A program made the translations under genes and the position numbers. DNA of 64,000 nucleotides from JASHVB01 sp963780805. Its GTDB lineage: Bacteria; Pseudomonadota; Alphaproteobacteria; Acetobacterales; Acetobacteraceae. Location of the stretch: contig CAWADP010000006.1 in NCBI GenBank assembly GCA_963780805.1, forward strand, positions 868,001 to 932,000. The letters run 5' to 3'. Positions 46,591 to 55,942 of this stretch are shown piece by piece (the first letter of the stretch is position 1; each line of letters opens with the position of its first letter). Below the pieces are notes generated by a model. That model ran no database searches, was not told the DNA's origin, and worked only from the letters and a program-made list of their open reading frames with translations.

Positions 46591-49500
46591 ATGTCAGGAT
46601 CGACGTTCACGTGGAGCGGTGCGACGAGCACCGCATGGGCGCCCTCGGGCAACTGGATGCCCGCGGGTCCTCCCTCGTCTGGCGATACGGCGAACATCAA
46701 TCCCGGCACGCCGAACATCCTGACGCTATCGGCTACGGAACTCAACAACGACACAATCAACCTGCTGAACGGCGCGACTCTCGCTTTCGACAATGGCGCG
46801 ACGCTCGACGGCAGTTCAACCGTCAATGGCATCGCGGGGACGATCGACGTCAGCGGCGTGTTCACCGACTACGGTAATATCGCGGTCAGCAGCGGCCAGA
46901 CGCTGGTTGTCTCGATGGCGCCCGGCGCGACGCTGATCTCGAACGGCCCGATCCAGAGTGGTCCCGGCACCGACATCGGCATCAATGATGGCGGCGCCGG
47001 CGATTTCAACGGCGGCGCGCTGTACGTGCTCGGCGGCACGCTCGACAACCAGGAGGTGCACGTCAACGGCGGCTACACCGATGTTACCTCGGCGCTAGAG
47101 GGCAATGACGAGCTGTCGCTGGACGGCGGCACTCTGGAGATCGCCCAGCAGACCACGGTATCGCCGGCACAGATCACCTTCATCAACGCGGATACATCGG
47201 TTTCGAGCGTCCTGAAGCTCGATAATCCCACCCTGTTCGATGGCGACAACAATGGCGTGCTGTACGCCTTCAAGGCCGGCGACACCATCGTTATCGGTCA
47301 ATCGGTCGCGAGGGTCATCTATAACCTGGATACGGCGATCAACGGCGGCACCCTGATCGCCGAGAACGCCGCCGGCAATCCCCTGTTCACCGCCCAGCTC
47401 AGCGGCGGCGACGCGCCCACATTCGCGAGCGGTACCTTTGACCTGGACGGCGGCACGATCGCGGGCAGCTTCCAGGTGGTCTCCGCCAGTAACGGCGACG
47501 TGCTGATCAGCGAACCGTCGTCGCCAGGCACGACCACCCCACCATCGGGGCCTGCGACGTGGAACTGGATCGGCGGCACCGGATCGTACGACGTCGGCAG
47601 CAACTGGACGGCGATCTCCGGGACCAATGCGGCGGGTTATCCGGCCAACGGCGACAGCGCGATCATTCGCGACGGCACGGTGGCTGTCTCCGGCGCCTCG
47701 CTGGACCTGAACAGCTTGAGCATCCTCGGCACGTTGGAGGCCGCGGTCGCGCTCACCAGCGGTGGCAGTCTGGAAGTCAATACCGGCCTGGTGATACTCG
47801 GGCCTTCGACGCTTTCGCTCGATGCCACGTCGGCGGTCGATGTGGGTACCAGCGGCAGCTTCATCGCCGGAGCCGTCAACATCGACAGCGGCGCATCGCT
47901 GATCGGCAATGGCCTGGTGAGCGCTAGCGCGGTGATCGATAACGGCCAACTCATCTCTTCCGATCCGGCGGACCCAAGCATGTCCAGCGGCGGCACGCTC
48001 GAAGTGGCAGGCATCATCAGCGGCTCGGGCGGGATCACGCTGGCGTCTGGCAGCGCACTGCTGCTGGATGGAGCAATCGATGCCGGTCCCTCCATCACGT
48101 TCAATGCCGGCTCCGCGGAAGTGCTGGTGTTGGGCAGCCGGCCTGGGGCGGATTTTACCAACGCCATCACCGGCCTGGCGAGCGGCGACTGGCTCGAGTT
48201 CGGCCAGGGCATCACCGTGACTGGCGCCTCGGTACTCAACGGCAACACCATCGACGTGGACTTTACGTCGGGCGGCACGGCCGGGGTCTATGATCTGACC
48301 AATGTCAGCTTCGCTGCCGGCGCCGGGCAGTCGTTCATCGCGGGTCCCGGCCCCATTGATGGCGTTAGCGGGATCGAACTTACCGGCAGCGTCACCACAC
48401 CGGGCACTGTCACGACACCGGGAACCGTGACCACGCCTGGCACCGTCACGTCACCGGGAACCGTGACCTCGCCGGGCACCGTCGCCTCGCCTGGCACCGT
48501 CACGACGCCGGGCACCGTCGCCACGCCCGACCCCACCACGCTGGCGCCGATCACGATCTCCGGGGCGGTTGCGGCCCAGACCGACATCGACGTGCTGCCG
48601 ATTGCACCGCTGTCGGGCGTCACCGTATCGGATCAGAACGTCAGCCAAACGGAGACAGTCACGGTCAGCCTGTCGTCGGCGGCCAATGGCACGCTGACCA
48701 ACCTGAGCGGCGGCAGCTACAACGCCACCACAGGCGTCTATTCTGTAACCGGATCCGCGGCGGCGGTGACCGCGTCGATCGACGGTCTGCAGTTCAACCC
48801 GACCTTCGAGCAAGTGAGTTCCGGGTCGGTGACAACCGGCTTCACCATCGCTGTCACCGATAGCCTCGGACAGACCGCGACCAACAACACCGCGAGCGTG
48901 GCGACATCGCGCGCCAATGCACAGCAGACGCAGGTCTATCAGGTTTTCGAGGCCGAGTTGGGCCGGGCCCCTGACGCCGGCGGGCTGTCCACGTGGTCCC
49001 AGTTGCTCGCGAGCGGCGTGCCGCCGGCAACGCTGCAGGCCGACCTTGCCACCTCGGCGGAGGCGCAGGGCGACATCAACAACATCTATATGCAAATCTT
49101 TGGCCGCCCGGTGGATGCCAGCGGTCTTGCGGTGTGGGACGCGCGGCTTGCCGCCACAGGCTCTCTGGCATCGGTGCGGACTGGCATCGCGGACTCGGGC
49201 GAAGCGCAGAACGACATCGATGCGATCTATCAGCGGATCCTTGGCCGCCCCATGGACCCGAACGGTTTGGCAAACTGGGAGAACCAGCTTGCCATGGGGG
49301 CCTCGATGGCGACCGTGGCCTCCGACGTCGCGTATTCGGCAGAATCGCAGTCCGACATCAATGCGATGTATCAGCAGGTTCTGGGTCGCCCTGCCGACTC
49401 CGGCGGGACTGTGAATCTCGAGGCACAGTACGCCAACGGTGCTTCCCAGACGACAGTGCGGACGGAGCTCGCGTTTTCGGTAGAATCGCAGGGCGACATC

Positions 49501-50445
49501 AATGCGGTCTACCAGCGCATGCTGGGTCGTCCGGTCGATTCCGGAGGGCTGGCGAACTGGGAGACGCAACTGGCGAATGGCATGACGCAGACCACGGTCG
49601 CGTTCGACATTGCGCATTCGGCGGAAGCGGCCGCCGACCTGAGCGGCGCGTATCAGGCGAGCTATGGATCGGCGCCCAACCAGGGTGCGCTCACCACGTT
49701 GGAGGCCCGGCTGAATGCCGGAGTCAGCTTAGCGACGGTTGAGAGTTCGCTGACCGGCCCGCTGATCGTCGATCCCGTGTCCGGGCAGGCGATCACCGAT
49801 CAATCGACCTTGCAGCCGTTCGGGGTGATGGCGGTCACCGATCCCAACACGGGCGATACGGAGACGGCGACGATCGTCCTGACCGGCGCGGCAGGCACCA
49901 CGACGGAGGCCAATGGCGTGCTGTCGGGCACCGGCCTGACCCACACCGCGGCGGGCACCTACACGATCTCCGGCAGTAGCGCGGCGGGGTTGACGGCGGA
50001 ACTCGACGCGCTGGTGTTCACGCCGACCAAAGGAGAAGTGCCGGTCGGCCAAAGCGTCACGACCAACATGAGCATCTCGGTGAACGACACTGTCGCGACC
50101 GGGACCGATACCTCGACCAGCATCACCGCGACGGCCGTGGGTTCGCCTACCAACCTGAACTTCATCTATGGCTCGCAGGGCAGCGATACGCTGACCTCCG
50201 CGATGGGACCGTCTGATTTCGGGGAGAACCTGAATCCGCTGGGTAACGACGTGGTGACGAACTTCAACATCGGCCAGGATATTCTACAGCTCAACGCGGT
50301 CTTGTTCGCCAATTACGCGGCCGTTGAGGCGGCGATGACGAACGTGAACGGCAGTGCTGTCATCCACTTCAACAGTTCCAGCGAGGTTACGTTGCAAGGG
50401 ATCAACCCGAGCAGTTTGACCGCGGCCAATTTCCGCTTCGCGTAG
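46591..50445 (+). CDS. Large extracellular repeat protein with DUF4214 units
   Basis: 1284 residues with no N-terminal signal. Residues 1-600 form passenger-like beta repeats rich in Gly/Ser/Thr (WIGGTGSYDVGSNW, SGGTLEVAGIISGSGGI). Seven TTPGTV-type units follow (about 602-645), then a VSDQNVSQTETVTVSLSS domain. Five consecutive DUF4214 units come next (VYQVFEAELGRAPDAGG, IYMQIFGRPVDASGLAVW, IYQRILGRPMDPNGLANW and so on, about 775-1020). A second beta domain and a C-terminal DILQLNAVLFANYAAVEAAM finish it. The acidic, Gly-rich end and lack of signal suggest type I secretion. Likely adhesin or matrix protein. Confidence 0.82.
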   Translation: MSGSTFTWSGATSTAWAPSGNWMPAGPPSSGDTANINPGTPNILTLSATELNNDTINLLNGATLAFDNGATLDGSSTVNGIAGTIDVSGVFTDYGNIAVSSGQTLVVSMAPGATLISNGPIQSGPGTDIGINDGGAGDFNGGALYVLGGTLDNQEVHVNGGYTDVTSALEGNDELSLDGGTLEIAQQTTVSPAQITFINADTSVSSVLKLDNPTLFDGDNNGVLYAFKAGDTIVIGQSVARVIYNLDTAINGGTLIAENAAGNPLFTAQLSGGDAPTFASGTFDLDGGTIAGSFQVVSASNGDVLISEPSSPGTTTPPSGPATWNWIGGTGSYDVGSNWTAISGTNAAGYPANGDSAIIRDGTVAVSGASLDLNSLSILGTLEAAVALTSGGSLEVNTGLVILGPSTLSLDATSAVDVGTSGSFIAGAVNIDSGASLIGNGLVSASAVIDNGQLISSDPADPSMSSGGTLEVAGIISGSGGITLASGSALLLDGAIDAGPSITFNAGSAEVLVLGSRPGADFTNAITGLASGDWLEFGQGITVTGASVLNGNTIDVDFTSGGTAGVYDLTNVSFAAGAGQSFIAGPGPIDGVSGIELTGSVTTPGTVTTPGTVTTPGTVTSPGTVTSPGTVASPGTVTTPGTVATPDPTTLAPITISGAVAAQTDIDVLPIAPLSGVTVSDQNVSQTETVTVSLSSAANGTLTNLSGGSYNATTGVYSVTGSAAAVTASIDGLQFNPTFEQVSSGSVTTGFTIAVTDSLGQTATNNTASVATSRANAQQTQVYQVFEAELGRAPDAGGLSTWSQLLASGVPPATLQADLATSAEAQGDINNIYMQIFGRPVDASGLAVWDARLAATGSLASVRTGIADSGEAQNDIDAIYQRILGRPMDPNGLANWENQLAMGASMATVASDVAYSAESQSDINAMYQQVLGRPADSGGTVNLEAQYANGASQTTVRTELAFSVESQGDINAVYQRMLGRPVDSGGLANWETQLANGMTQTTVAFDIAHSAEAAADLSGAYQASYGSAPNQGALTTLEARLNAGVSLATVESSLTGPLIVDPVSGQAITDQSTLQPFGVMAVTDPNTGDTETATIVLTGAAGTTTEANGVLSGTGLTHTAAGTYTISGSSAAGLTAELDALVFTPTKGEVPVGQSVTTNMSISVNDTVATGTDTSTSITATAVGSPTNLNFIYGSQGSDTLTSAMGPSDFGENLNPLGNDVVTNFNIGQDILQLNAVLFANYAAVEAAMTNVNGSAVIHFNSSSEVTLQGINPSSLTAANFRFA
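48394..48519 (+). repeat. 18-bp in-frame repeat encoding TTPGTV units
   Basis: Seven consecutive 18-bp units coding T-T/S-P-G-T-V in the repeat protein. They differ mainly at third codon positions, so the peptide repeat is older or under selection, unlike the exact repeats elsewhere in the window. Confidence 0.8.
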
Positions 50446-50509
50446 TCGCGGCCCGCGCGTTGACCGGCGCGCGGGTACGGCTGCGGGGTTTCCGTCAAGG
50501 CTGGCGCCG

Positions 50510-51697
50510 CTACGGCACCAGTACCGCGGCGCCCTGCAGCCTTCCCGCGCGCAGATCGTCCAGCGCCTGGTTCGCTTGGTCCAGCGCATAGGGCAGGGGG
50601 CGTGTCCGCACCGGCACCTTCGGTGCCAGCGCCAGGAACTGCTCGCCGTCGCGCCTGGTGAGATTGGCGACGGAACGCAGCACACGCTCGCCCCACAATA
50701 AATCATAGTTGAAGCTGGGGATCGGGCTCATGTGGATGCCGGCGCACACTACGGTGCCGCCGCGTTCCGTCGCTCGCAACGCGGCCGGCACCAGCGGGCC
50801 GACCGGGGCAAAGATGATGGCGGCGTGAAGCGGTTCCGGTGGTGGCCGATCGGAACCGCCGGCCCACTCGGCCCCAAGTTCGCGCGCGAAGGTCTGTGCG
50901 TCGGTGTCGCCGGGGCTGGTGAAGGCGAACACGCGCCGCCCCTGCCAGCGCGCCACCTGTGCGATGATGTGCGCCGCCGCACCGAAGCCGTACAGGCCGA
51001 GCCGCTCGCCGTCGCCCGCCATGCGCAGCGCGCGGTAGCCGATCAGTCCGGCGCACAGCAGCGGCGCGGCCTGTTCGTCGGTGTAGCCGTCGGGGATGGG
51101 AAAGCAGAATCGCTGGTCGGCGACAGTGTATTCGGCATAGCCGCCGTCGATCTGGTAACCGGTGAAGCGGGCCCGCGCGCACAGGTTCTCCTGGCCTGAG
51201 CGGCAGAAGTCGCAGACGCCGCAGCAGAAGCCGAGCCATGGCACGCCGACGCGGTCGCCGAGGCCGAAGCGGTCTACGTCCTGACCAAGCGCTGCAATGG
51301 TGCCGACGATCTCGTGGCCCGGGATCAGCGGTAGTTTCGGTTCGGTCAGTTCACCATCCACGACATGCAGGTCGGTCCGGCAGACGGCGCAGGCATGCAC
51401 GCGGATCAGCACCTGGCCCGGCCCGGGTGTCGGGATGGCGACCGCGGTCAGGCGCAACGGCTGGTGTGGCGCGTCGAGCCGCATGGCGCGCATCGCGGCA
51501 TCGGGCCGGATCGGAGGCATCGCGGCCTGGGGCCGCGTGGGAGGCATCGCGGCGTCGGGCCGCGTGGGAGGCATTGCGGCGTCGGGCCGCGTGGGAGGCA
51601 TTGCGGCGTCGGGCCGCGTGGGAGGCATCGCGGCGTCGGGCCGCGTGGGAGGCATTGCGGCCTGGGGCCGCGTGGGACGAATTGTGGTGTCAGTCAT
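50510..51697 (-). CDS. Zinc-dependent alcohol dehydrogenase with repeat-expanded N-terminus
   Basis: About 395 residues. The medium-chain ADH fold starts near residue 70 (MRLDAPHQPLRLTAVAIP). Catalytic zinc ligands are Cys in AVCRTDLH and His in PGHEIVG; the structural zinc cluster is GFCCGVCDFCRSGQENLC. The cofactor motif is LYGFGAAAHI, a variant of GxGxxG. The ATG at 51697 has GGAGG upstream and reads through about seven 9-residue units (AAMPPTRPD) before the enzyme proper. Normal family members start at about MRAMRLD, so the extension is an insertion. The GNAT gene upstream overlaps by eight bases. Confidence 0.85.
   Translation of the reverse strand: MTDTTIRPTRPQAAMPPTRPDAAMPPTRPDAAMPPTRPDAAMPPTRPDAAMPPTRPQAAMPPIRPDAAMRAMRLDAPHQPLRLTAVAIPTPGPGQVLIRVHACAVCRTDLHVVDGELTEPKLPLIPGHEIVGTIAALGQDVDRFGLGDRVGVPWLGFCCGVCDFCRSGQENLCARARFTGYQIDGGYAEYTVADQRFCFPIPDGYTDEQAAPLLCAGLIGYRALRMAGDGERLGLYGFGAAAHIIAQVARWQGRRVFAFTSPGDTDAQTFARELGAEWAGGSDRPPPEPLHAAIIFAPVGPLVPAALRATERGGTVVCAGIHMSPIPSFNYDLLWGERVLRSVANLTRRDGEQFLALAPKVPVRTRPLPYALDQANQALDDLRAGRLQGAAVLVP
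51514..51675 (-). repeat. 27-bp in-frame tandem repeat, six copies
   Basis: Six near-identical copies (51514-51540 through 51649-51675) plus a degraded seventh at 51487-51513, encoding 9-residue units at the N-terminus of the alcohol dehydrogenase. The copies differ at only a few bases, so recent expansion and length variation between strains are likely. Confidence 0.9.
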
Positions 51698-52250
51698 GGG
51701 CGGGCCTCCAATCTGGCCGCAGCAGCGCATAAAGCAACATGTCGCGCGGCTCACCGTTGACGAACAGCCAATCGCGCATGAGGCCTTCCAGTTGGAAACC
51801 GAGGCGTTCCGCCAGACGCCGCGAGGCTGCATTGCCGGGCTCGATTTGTGCTTCCACGCGGTGGGTGTCCAGCGCGGTGAAGCAGTGGTCCAGCAAGGCA
51901 CCCGCCGCCTCCGCGCCGAACCCCTGTTGCCACCAGGGGCGCGCTACGATCCATCCGACGGCCGGGCGCCGGGTCCATGGCTGGCGAAAGTGATAGTTGA
52001 CCGCGCCGATGAACGCCCCGGTCGCGCGCAGCATCACTGCGAACATCGCGTGCCATTGCGGGTCGACCTCCAGCGAGCGGCGGATGCTGGCTGCGGTCTC
52101 CTGTTCGTCGCGCGACGGGAGCGAGTCCCAGAAACGCATCGCTTCCACATCGCCATAGGCAAGGTGAAGCCCCGGTGCGTCCGTCTCTACGATCCGGCGC
52201 AGCGTCAAACGAGGCGTGTGCAGTTCCGGCACAGGCGGAGGTTCGATCAT
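51690..52250 (-). CDS. GNAT acetyltransferase, RimJ/RimL type
   Basis: 186 residues. HTPRLTLRRIVETDAPGLH opens the fold; FIGAVNYHFRQPWTRRPAVGWIVARPWWQQGFGAEAA carries the acetyl-CoA loop (QQGFGAEA), and RVEAQIEPGNAASRRLAERLGFQLEG is the classical final block. Substrate likely a protein or amino-acid N-terminus, not provable. The ATG at 52250 was chosen over a longer frame that runs into the repeat element at 52308. Its stop overlaps the start of the ADH gene. Confidence 0.87.
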   Translation of the reverse strand: MIEPPPVPELHTPRLTLRRIVETDAPGLHLAYGDVEAMRFWDSLPSRDEQETAASIRRSLEVDPQWHAMFAVMLRATGAFIGAVNYHFRQPWTRRPAVGWIVARPWWQQGFGAEAAGALLDHCFTALDTHRVEAQIEPGNAASRRLAERLGFQLEGLMRDWLFVNGEPRDMLLYALLRPDWRPAHD

Positions 52251-52307
52251 CGCATTGCTTCCTTGCGATACCGGCGCCATAGGTCGGCGCGGCCATCGGG
52301 GCCAGCC

Positions 52308-52411
52308 CTTGTCATTGCAAGGAGCGAAGCCAGGAAGCAATGCCCTCCATGATGAGCCTTGCCACGTCACGCAAGGCATTGCTTCGTCGCTTCGCTCCTC
52401 GCAACGACAGG
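52308..52411. repeat. Long imperfect inverted repeat (dispersed element copies B and C)
   Basis: The arm at 52308-52345 (CTTGTCATTGCAAGGAGCGA onward) is the imperfect reverse complement of 52373-52411 (ends CGCAACGACAG). Both resemble the copy at 33784, and part of the motif recurs near 55990-56007. It lies between the divergent GNAT and CoA-transferase genes. Confidence 0.65.
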
Positions 52412-52483
52412 GGCCCCGCTTTGACAGTTCCGGCGCAGGGGCCGTACCGTTCAACCGAACCGGCACAACGTTGGGAGGAAATC

Positions 52484-53635
52484 ATGACCCAGAGTCTCGA
52501 AGGCATTCGGGTGCTGGAACTGGCGCGCTACCAGGCCGGTCCGCGCGGCGGCATGATCCTGTCCGACCTCGGCGCCGACGTGATCAAGATCGAGCACCTC
52601 GGCGGCGAGGAAACCCGCCACCACCCGCCGATGGTGCGTGGGCAGAGCGTCTATTTCAGCGTCTATAACCGCGGCAAACGAAGCCTCTGCCTGGACATGC
52701 GGCAGCCACGCGGCAAGGAGATCTTCGCTGCGCTGGTAAAGACGGCCGATGTGGTGCTGGAGAATTTCCGCCCCGGCACGATGCAGGCCATGGGCTTCGG
52801 ATACGAGGCGCTGTGCGCGATCAAGCCCGACATCATCCTGGTGTCGGTCTCGGGCTTCGGCCAGTACGGACCCTATCGCGACCGCCCCGCTTTCGATCCG
52901 CTCGGCCAGGCGATGAGCGGGCTGATGACGTTGACCGGCCAGCCGGTGGGCCAGCCGCTGGGCACCGCGTCCTCGGTGGTGGACCGCTACACCGCGCTGC
53001 ACGCGACGATCGGCACGCTGGCCGCGCTGCATCACCGCGACCGCACCGGCGAGGGCCAGCTTGTCGACTGTTGTTTGCTCGATTCGGCGCTGACCATGGT
53101 CGAGATTCCAACTTCGTACTACCTCGCGACCGGCGAGGAAGGCGGCGAAGGCGGCCGCCCGCCGTATCGCGCCAAGGACGGCTGGGTGGTGATCTCGGCC
53201 GGGGGACGGGAAATGGCGGCGCGGCTGATGCAACTCGTGTCGGATGGCGGCCACGCAGGCGAGGGCGAATTGCTCACCGGCGGCCAGGGTCGCGGTGACC
53301 TGCGCCGCGTGGTGGAGGCATGGTGCACGGAGCGCAGCGTTGAGGCGATCTGCCAGGCGCTGCTGAATATCGGCGTGCCGGTGGCACCGGTGCGGACAAT
53401 TCCGCAAGTCGCGCAGGACCCGCATGTGTGGGAACGCGAGATGCTGGTGAAGATGGAAGATCCCGTTGCCGGCGAGATGTACCTGCCGGGCGTGACCGTA
53501 AAGATGTCGCGCACGCCGGGCCGCGTCGGACCGGTGCCGACGCCGGGCCAGCACACCGACGACGTGCTGGGGGGCCTGCTCGGATTCGATGCCGACACGC
53601 TGCGCGGACTGCGCGAGGCGAAGGTGATCGCGTGA
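52484..53635 (+). CDS. CaiB/BaiF (class III) CoA-transferase
   Basis: 383 residues. LEGIRVLELARYQAGPRGGMILSDLGADVIKIE is the family N-terminus. NRGKRSLCLDM, DVVLENFRPGTM, and RPAFDPLGQAMSGLM, which contains the Asp region of the active site, also fit. It moves CoA between carboxylic acids. TGGGAGGAAATC precedes the ATG. The next gene overlaps by GTGA and an amidohydrolase follows, so the three likely handle one carboxylic-acid substrate; the substrate is unknown. Confidence 0.9.
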   Translation: MTQSLEGIRVLELARYQAGPRGGMILSDLGADVIKIEHLGGEETRHHPPMVRGQSVYFSVYNRGKRSLCLDMRQPRGKEIFAALVKTADVVLENFRPGTMQAMGFGYEALCAIKPDIILVSVSGFGQYGPYRDRPAFDPLGQAMSGLMTLTGQPVGQPLGTASSVVDRYTALHATIGTLAALHHRDRTGEGQLVDCCLLDSALTMVEIPTSYYLATGEEGGEGGRPPYRAKDGWVVISAGGREMAARLMQLVSDGGHAGEGELLTGGQGRGDLRRVVEAWCTERSVEAICQALLNIGVPVAPVRTIPQVAQDPHVWEREMLVKMEDPVAGEMYLPGVTVKMSRTPGRVGPVPTPGQHTDDVLGGLLGFDADTLRGLREAKVIA

Positions 53636-54735
53636 GTCGGCAAACCATCGCCATCATTGGCGCCGGGATCGGCGGCGTGTACCTCGCCGCCATGCTGGGT
53701 GAGGGCGGCCACAGGCTGCGGCTGCATGATATCGACGAGGCGCGCCTGACCCCGATCCGCGCGCGCGGCGGTATCGAAGTCGAGGGCCCGCCGGACCGCT
53801 TCGCCGCGATCGAATGCGTGACGACCGATCTTGCGGCGGCGGTCGAGGGTGCCCATGCGATCGTCGTCGCCACCGGTGGCAATTATCAGGAGGCGGTTGC
53901 CTCTGCATTGGCACCGCTGTTGCGTGGCGGCGAAATCATCCTGCTGATCCAGGGCAATACCGGCGGCTCGCTGGTGGTGCGCCGTGCGCTGGATGCGGCG
54001 GGCTGCGGCGCGGCGGTCGATATCGCCGAGATGGATAACTACCCGTATTCCTGCTGGCGGCTGTCACCGGTGCGCATCCGGCCGATCATCGCCAAACGTT
54101 GGTTGCAGATCGCGTCGTTTCCCGACCGTCGCATCGATGCGGTGTTCCCTCGCCTGGCGCCACTGTTCCCGCACGCCGTCGCGGCACGGAGTGTCGCCTG
54201 CACCGGTCTCACCAACGCTAACGCGATGCTGCACGTCGCGAACTGCGTCGCCAATGCCGGAAAGATCGACCGGGGGGAGGCTTACAAGTTCTACGCCGAG
54301 GGCGTCACGCCGTCGGTCGCCCGGCTGTATGAAGCGATCAACGCCGAACGCGTCACAGTCGCGGCGGCGCTGGGTGTGGACGTGCCGAACCTGGCCGATT
54401 GGTTCGACCGCACCTATGGCGTGCGCGGCGCGACCCTGTCGGAGACGTGCCAGCTTCTGACAAGCAACCGCGACGGGCCGTATCAGGCGACCGGCACGCC
54501 GAAATCGTGGGACCACAAATACATCACCGAGGATGTCCCGGTGGGTCTGATTCCGATGCGTGCACTGGGCGCCGCGTGCGGCGTGCCGACGCCGATGATC
54601 GATGCGGTGATTACGCTGGTGCGCGGCCTGACCGGGAAGGACTTCGCAGCAGAGGCGCGCACGCTGTCGCGCATGGGGTTGGCTGGGCAGGACGCCGCGG
54701 GAATACGGCGTGTGTTCGACGAGGGTTGGCAATAG
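53632..54735 (+). CDS. NAD/NADP octopine/nopaline dehydrogenase family protein
   Basis: 367 residues. An N-terminal Rossmann domain (IAIIGAGIGGVYLAAML, HDIDEARL) is followed by the helical opine dehydrogenase domain (residues 185-340) with GLTNANAMLHVANCVANAG and FYAEGVTPSVARLYEAI. Opine dehydrogenases join or split 2-oxo acids and amino compounds with NAD(P)H. The GTG start overlaps the CoA-transferase stop. Many family members in catabolic operons have unknown substrates. Confidence 0.85.
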   Translation: MSRQTIAIIGAGIGGVYLAAMLGEGGHRLRLHDIDEARLTPIRARGGIEVEGPPDRFAAIECVTTDLAAAVEGAHAIVVATGGNYQEAVASALAPLLRGGEIILLIQGNTGGSLVVRRALDAAGCGAAVDIAEMDNYPYSCWRLSPVRIRPIIAKRWLQIASFPDRRIDAVFPRLAPLFPHAVAARSVACTGLTNANAMLHVANCVANAGKIDRGEAYKFYAEGVTPSVARLYEAINAERVTVAAALGVDVPNLADWFDRTYGVRGATLSETCQLLTSNRDGPYQATGTPKSWDHKYITEDVPVGLIPMRALGAACGVPTPMIDAVITLVRGLTGKDFAAEARTLSRMGLAGQDAAGIRRVFDEGWQ

Positions 54736-54769
54736 CGTCAGGATAAGGCGGTGGGGCAGACACATCGAA

Positions 54770-54789
54770 CTCCCCTCCCGCAAGGGGAG
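54770..54789 (+). repeat. Hairpin between the dehydrogenase and amidohydrolase genes
   Basis: CTCCCC (54770-54775) and GGGGAG (54784-54789) form a 6-bp stem around eight bases. It resembles the hairpin at 45532 and may modulate read-through within the operon. Confidence 0.45.
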
Positions 54790-54838
54790 GCAAGTTCTTT
54801 CATCCACACACATGACAAGCACACCGGGAGGAAGCCAC

Positions 54839-55942
54839 ATGCTGTTCCAATGCCTGCCGCCGGACGCCCGCATCCCGGGCCGCTTCCCCGGTCCGCCGCA
54901 TCCGCGCGGCAAGCACTTCACGATCGACATCCACTGCCACGTGCTGACCGAGAAAGCCGAGGCAATGTTCCGCGAGTCAGGCCTGGTGGAGCGCCGCCCG
55001 CGCGACGTCTTCGCCAATCCTCGCACACGCGAGGTGAACCGCGAGCAAGCGCGCCGAACCCGCGTGCAGTTCCTCTCGGTCGAGAAGCGCCTGGCCGATA
55101 TGGACGTGATGGGCATCGACATCCAGGCGCTGACTCCGGCGCCGAACCAGACCTATTACGACACGCCGCCCGAGCTCGGCATCGCCACCGCACGCGCGAT
55201 CAACGACAACATCGCCGACATCGTGGCGCGGCATCCGGACCGGTTCGCCGGCCTCGGCACCGTGCCGTTCCAGGCGCCAGAGCACGCGGTGGCCGAGCTG
55301 GAGCGGCTGCACAAATCGCTCGGCCTGCGCGGCATCGAGATCGCCACCAACGTCGCCGGCGAGGACCTGTCCGCCGACCGCTTCCGCCCGATCTTCGCCA
55401 AGGCCGAGGAGCTCGGCCTGACGCTGTTCATGCACCCGACCGGCTTCACCGAGGCCCGGCGCTTCGCCGATCACTACTTTACCAACGTGATCGGCAATCC
55501 GTTGGATACGACGGTGGCGGTGCACCACCTGATCTTCGGCGGCGTGCTGAAGCAGTGTCCGCGGCTGAAGCTGGTGCTGGCGCATGGCGGTGGCTATCTG
55601 CCGGCGTATTCCGGCCGCATCGACCACGCGGCCTCGGCCCGGCCGGATTGCTGCGAGCAGATCAGCGAAATGCCGACAACATATTTGAAGCGGCTGTATT
55701 TCGATGCGTTAGTCTATACGCATCCGCAGTTGGAGTACCTGGTGCGGCAGTATGGCGCCGACCACGTGCTGATGGGCACCGACTATCCGGCGGACATGGG
55801 GGAGATCGATCCTATCGGCTTTATCGAGGGCGCTGCCCTGAGCTCGGACGAGCGCGCGGCGATCCTGGGCGGCAATGCAGCCAGGCTGCTGGGGATTGAG
55901 AGAGTCAGGGCATCGGAGCAAGGCGGCAGGGTTGCACAGTGA
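54839..55942 (+). CDS. Amidohydrolase family 2 (ACMSD-like)
   Basis: 367 residues of the metal-dependent TIM-barrel amidohydrolases related to aminocarboxymuconate-semialdehyde decarboxylase. Metal and catalytic motifs in order: TIDIHCHVL, LGLTLFMHPTGF, LVLAHGGGYLPAYSGR and the late Asp in LMGTDYPADMG. It would decarboxylate or hydrolyse an unsaturated carboxylic acid. GGGAGGAAGCC precedes the ATG. It lies 104 bp after the opine-dehydrogenase-like gene. Confidence 0.9.
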   Translation: MLFQCLPPDARIPGRFPGPPHPRGKHFTIDIHCHVLTEKAEAMFRESGLVERRPRDVFANPRTREVNREQARRTRVQFLSVEKRLADMDVMGIDIQALTPAPNQTYYDTPPELGIATARAINDNIADIVARHPDRFAGLGTVPFQAPEHAVAELERLHKSLGLRGIEIATNVAGEDLSADRFRPIFAKAEELGLTLFMHPTGFTEARRFADHYFTNVIGNPLDTTVAVHHLIFGGVLKQCPRLKLVLAHGGGYLPAYSGRIDHAASARPDCCEQISEMPTTYLKRLYFDALVYTHPQLEYLVRQYGADHVLMGTDYPADMGEIDPIGFIEGAALSSDERAAILGGNAARLLGIERVRASEQGGRVAQ

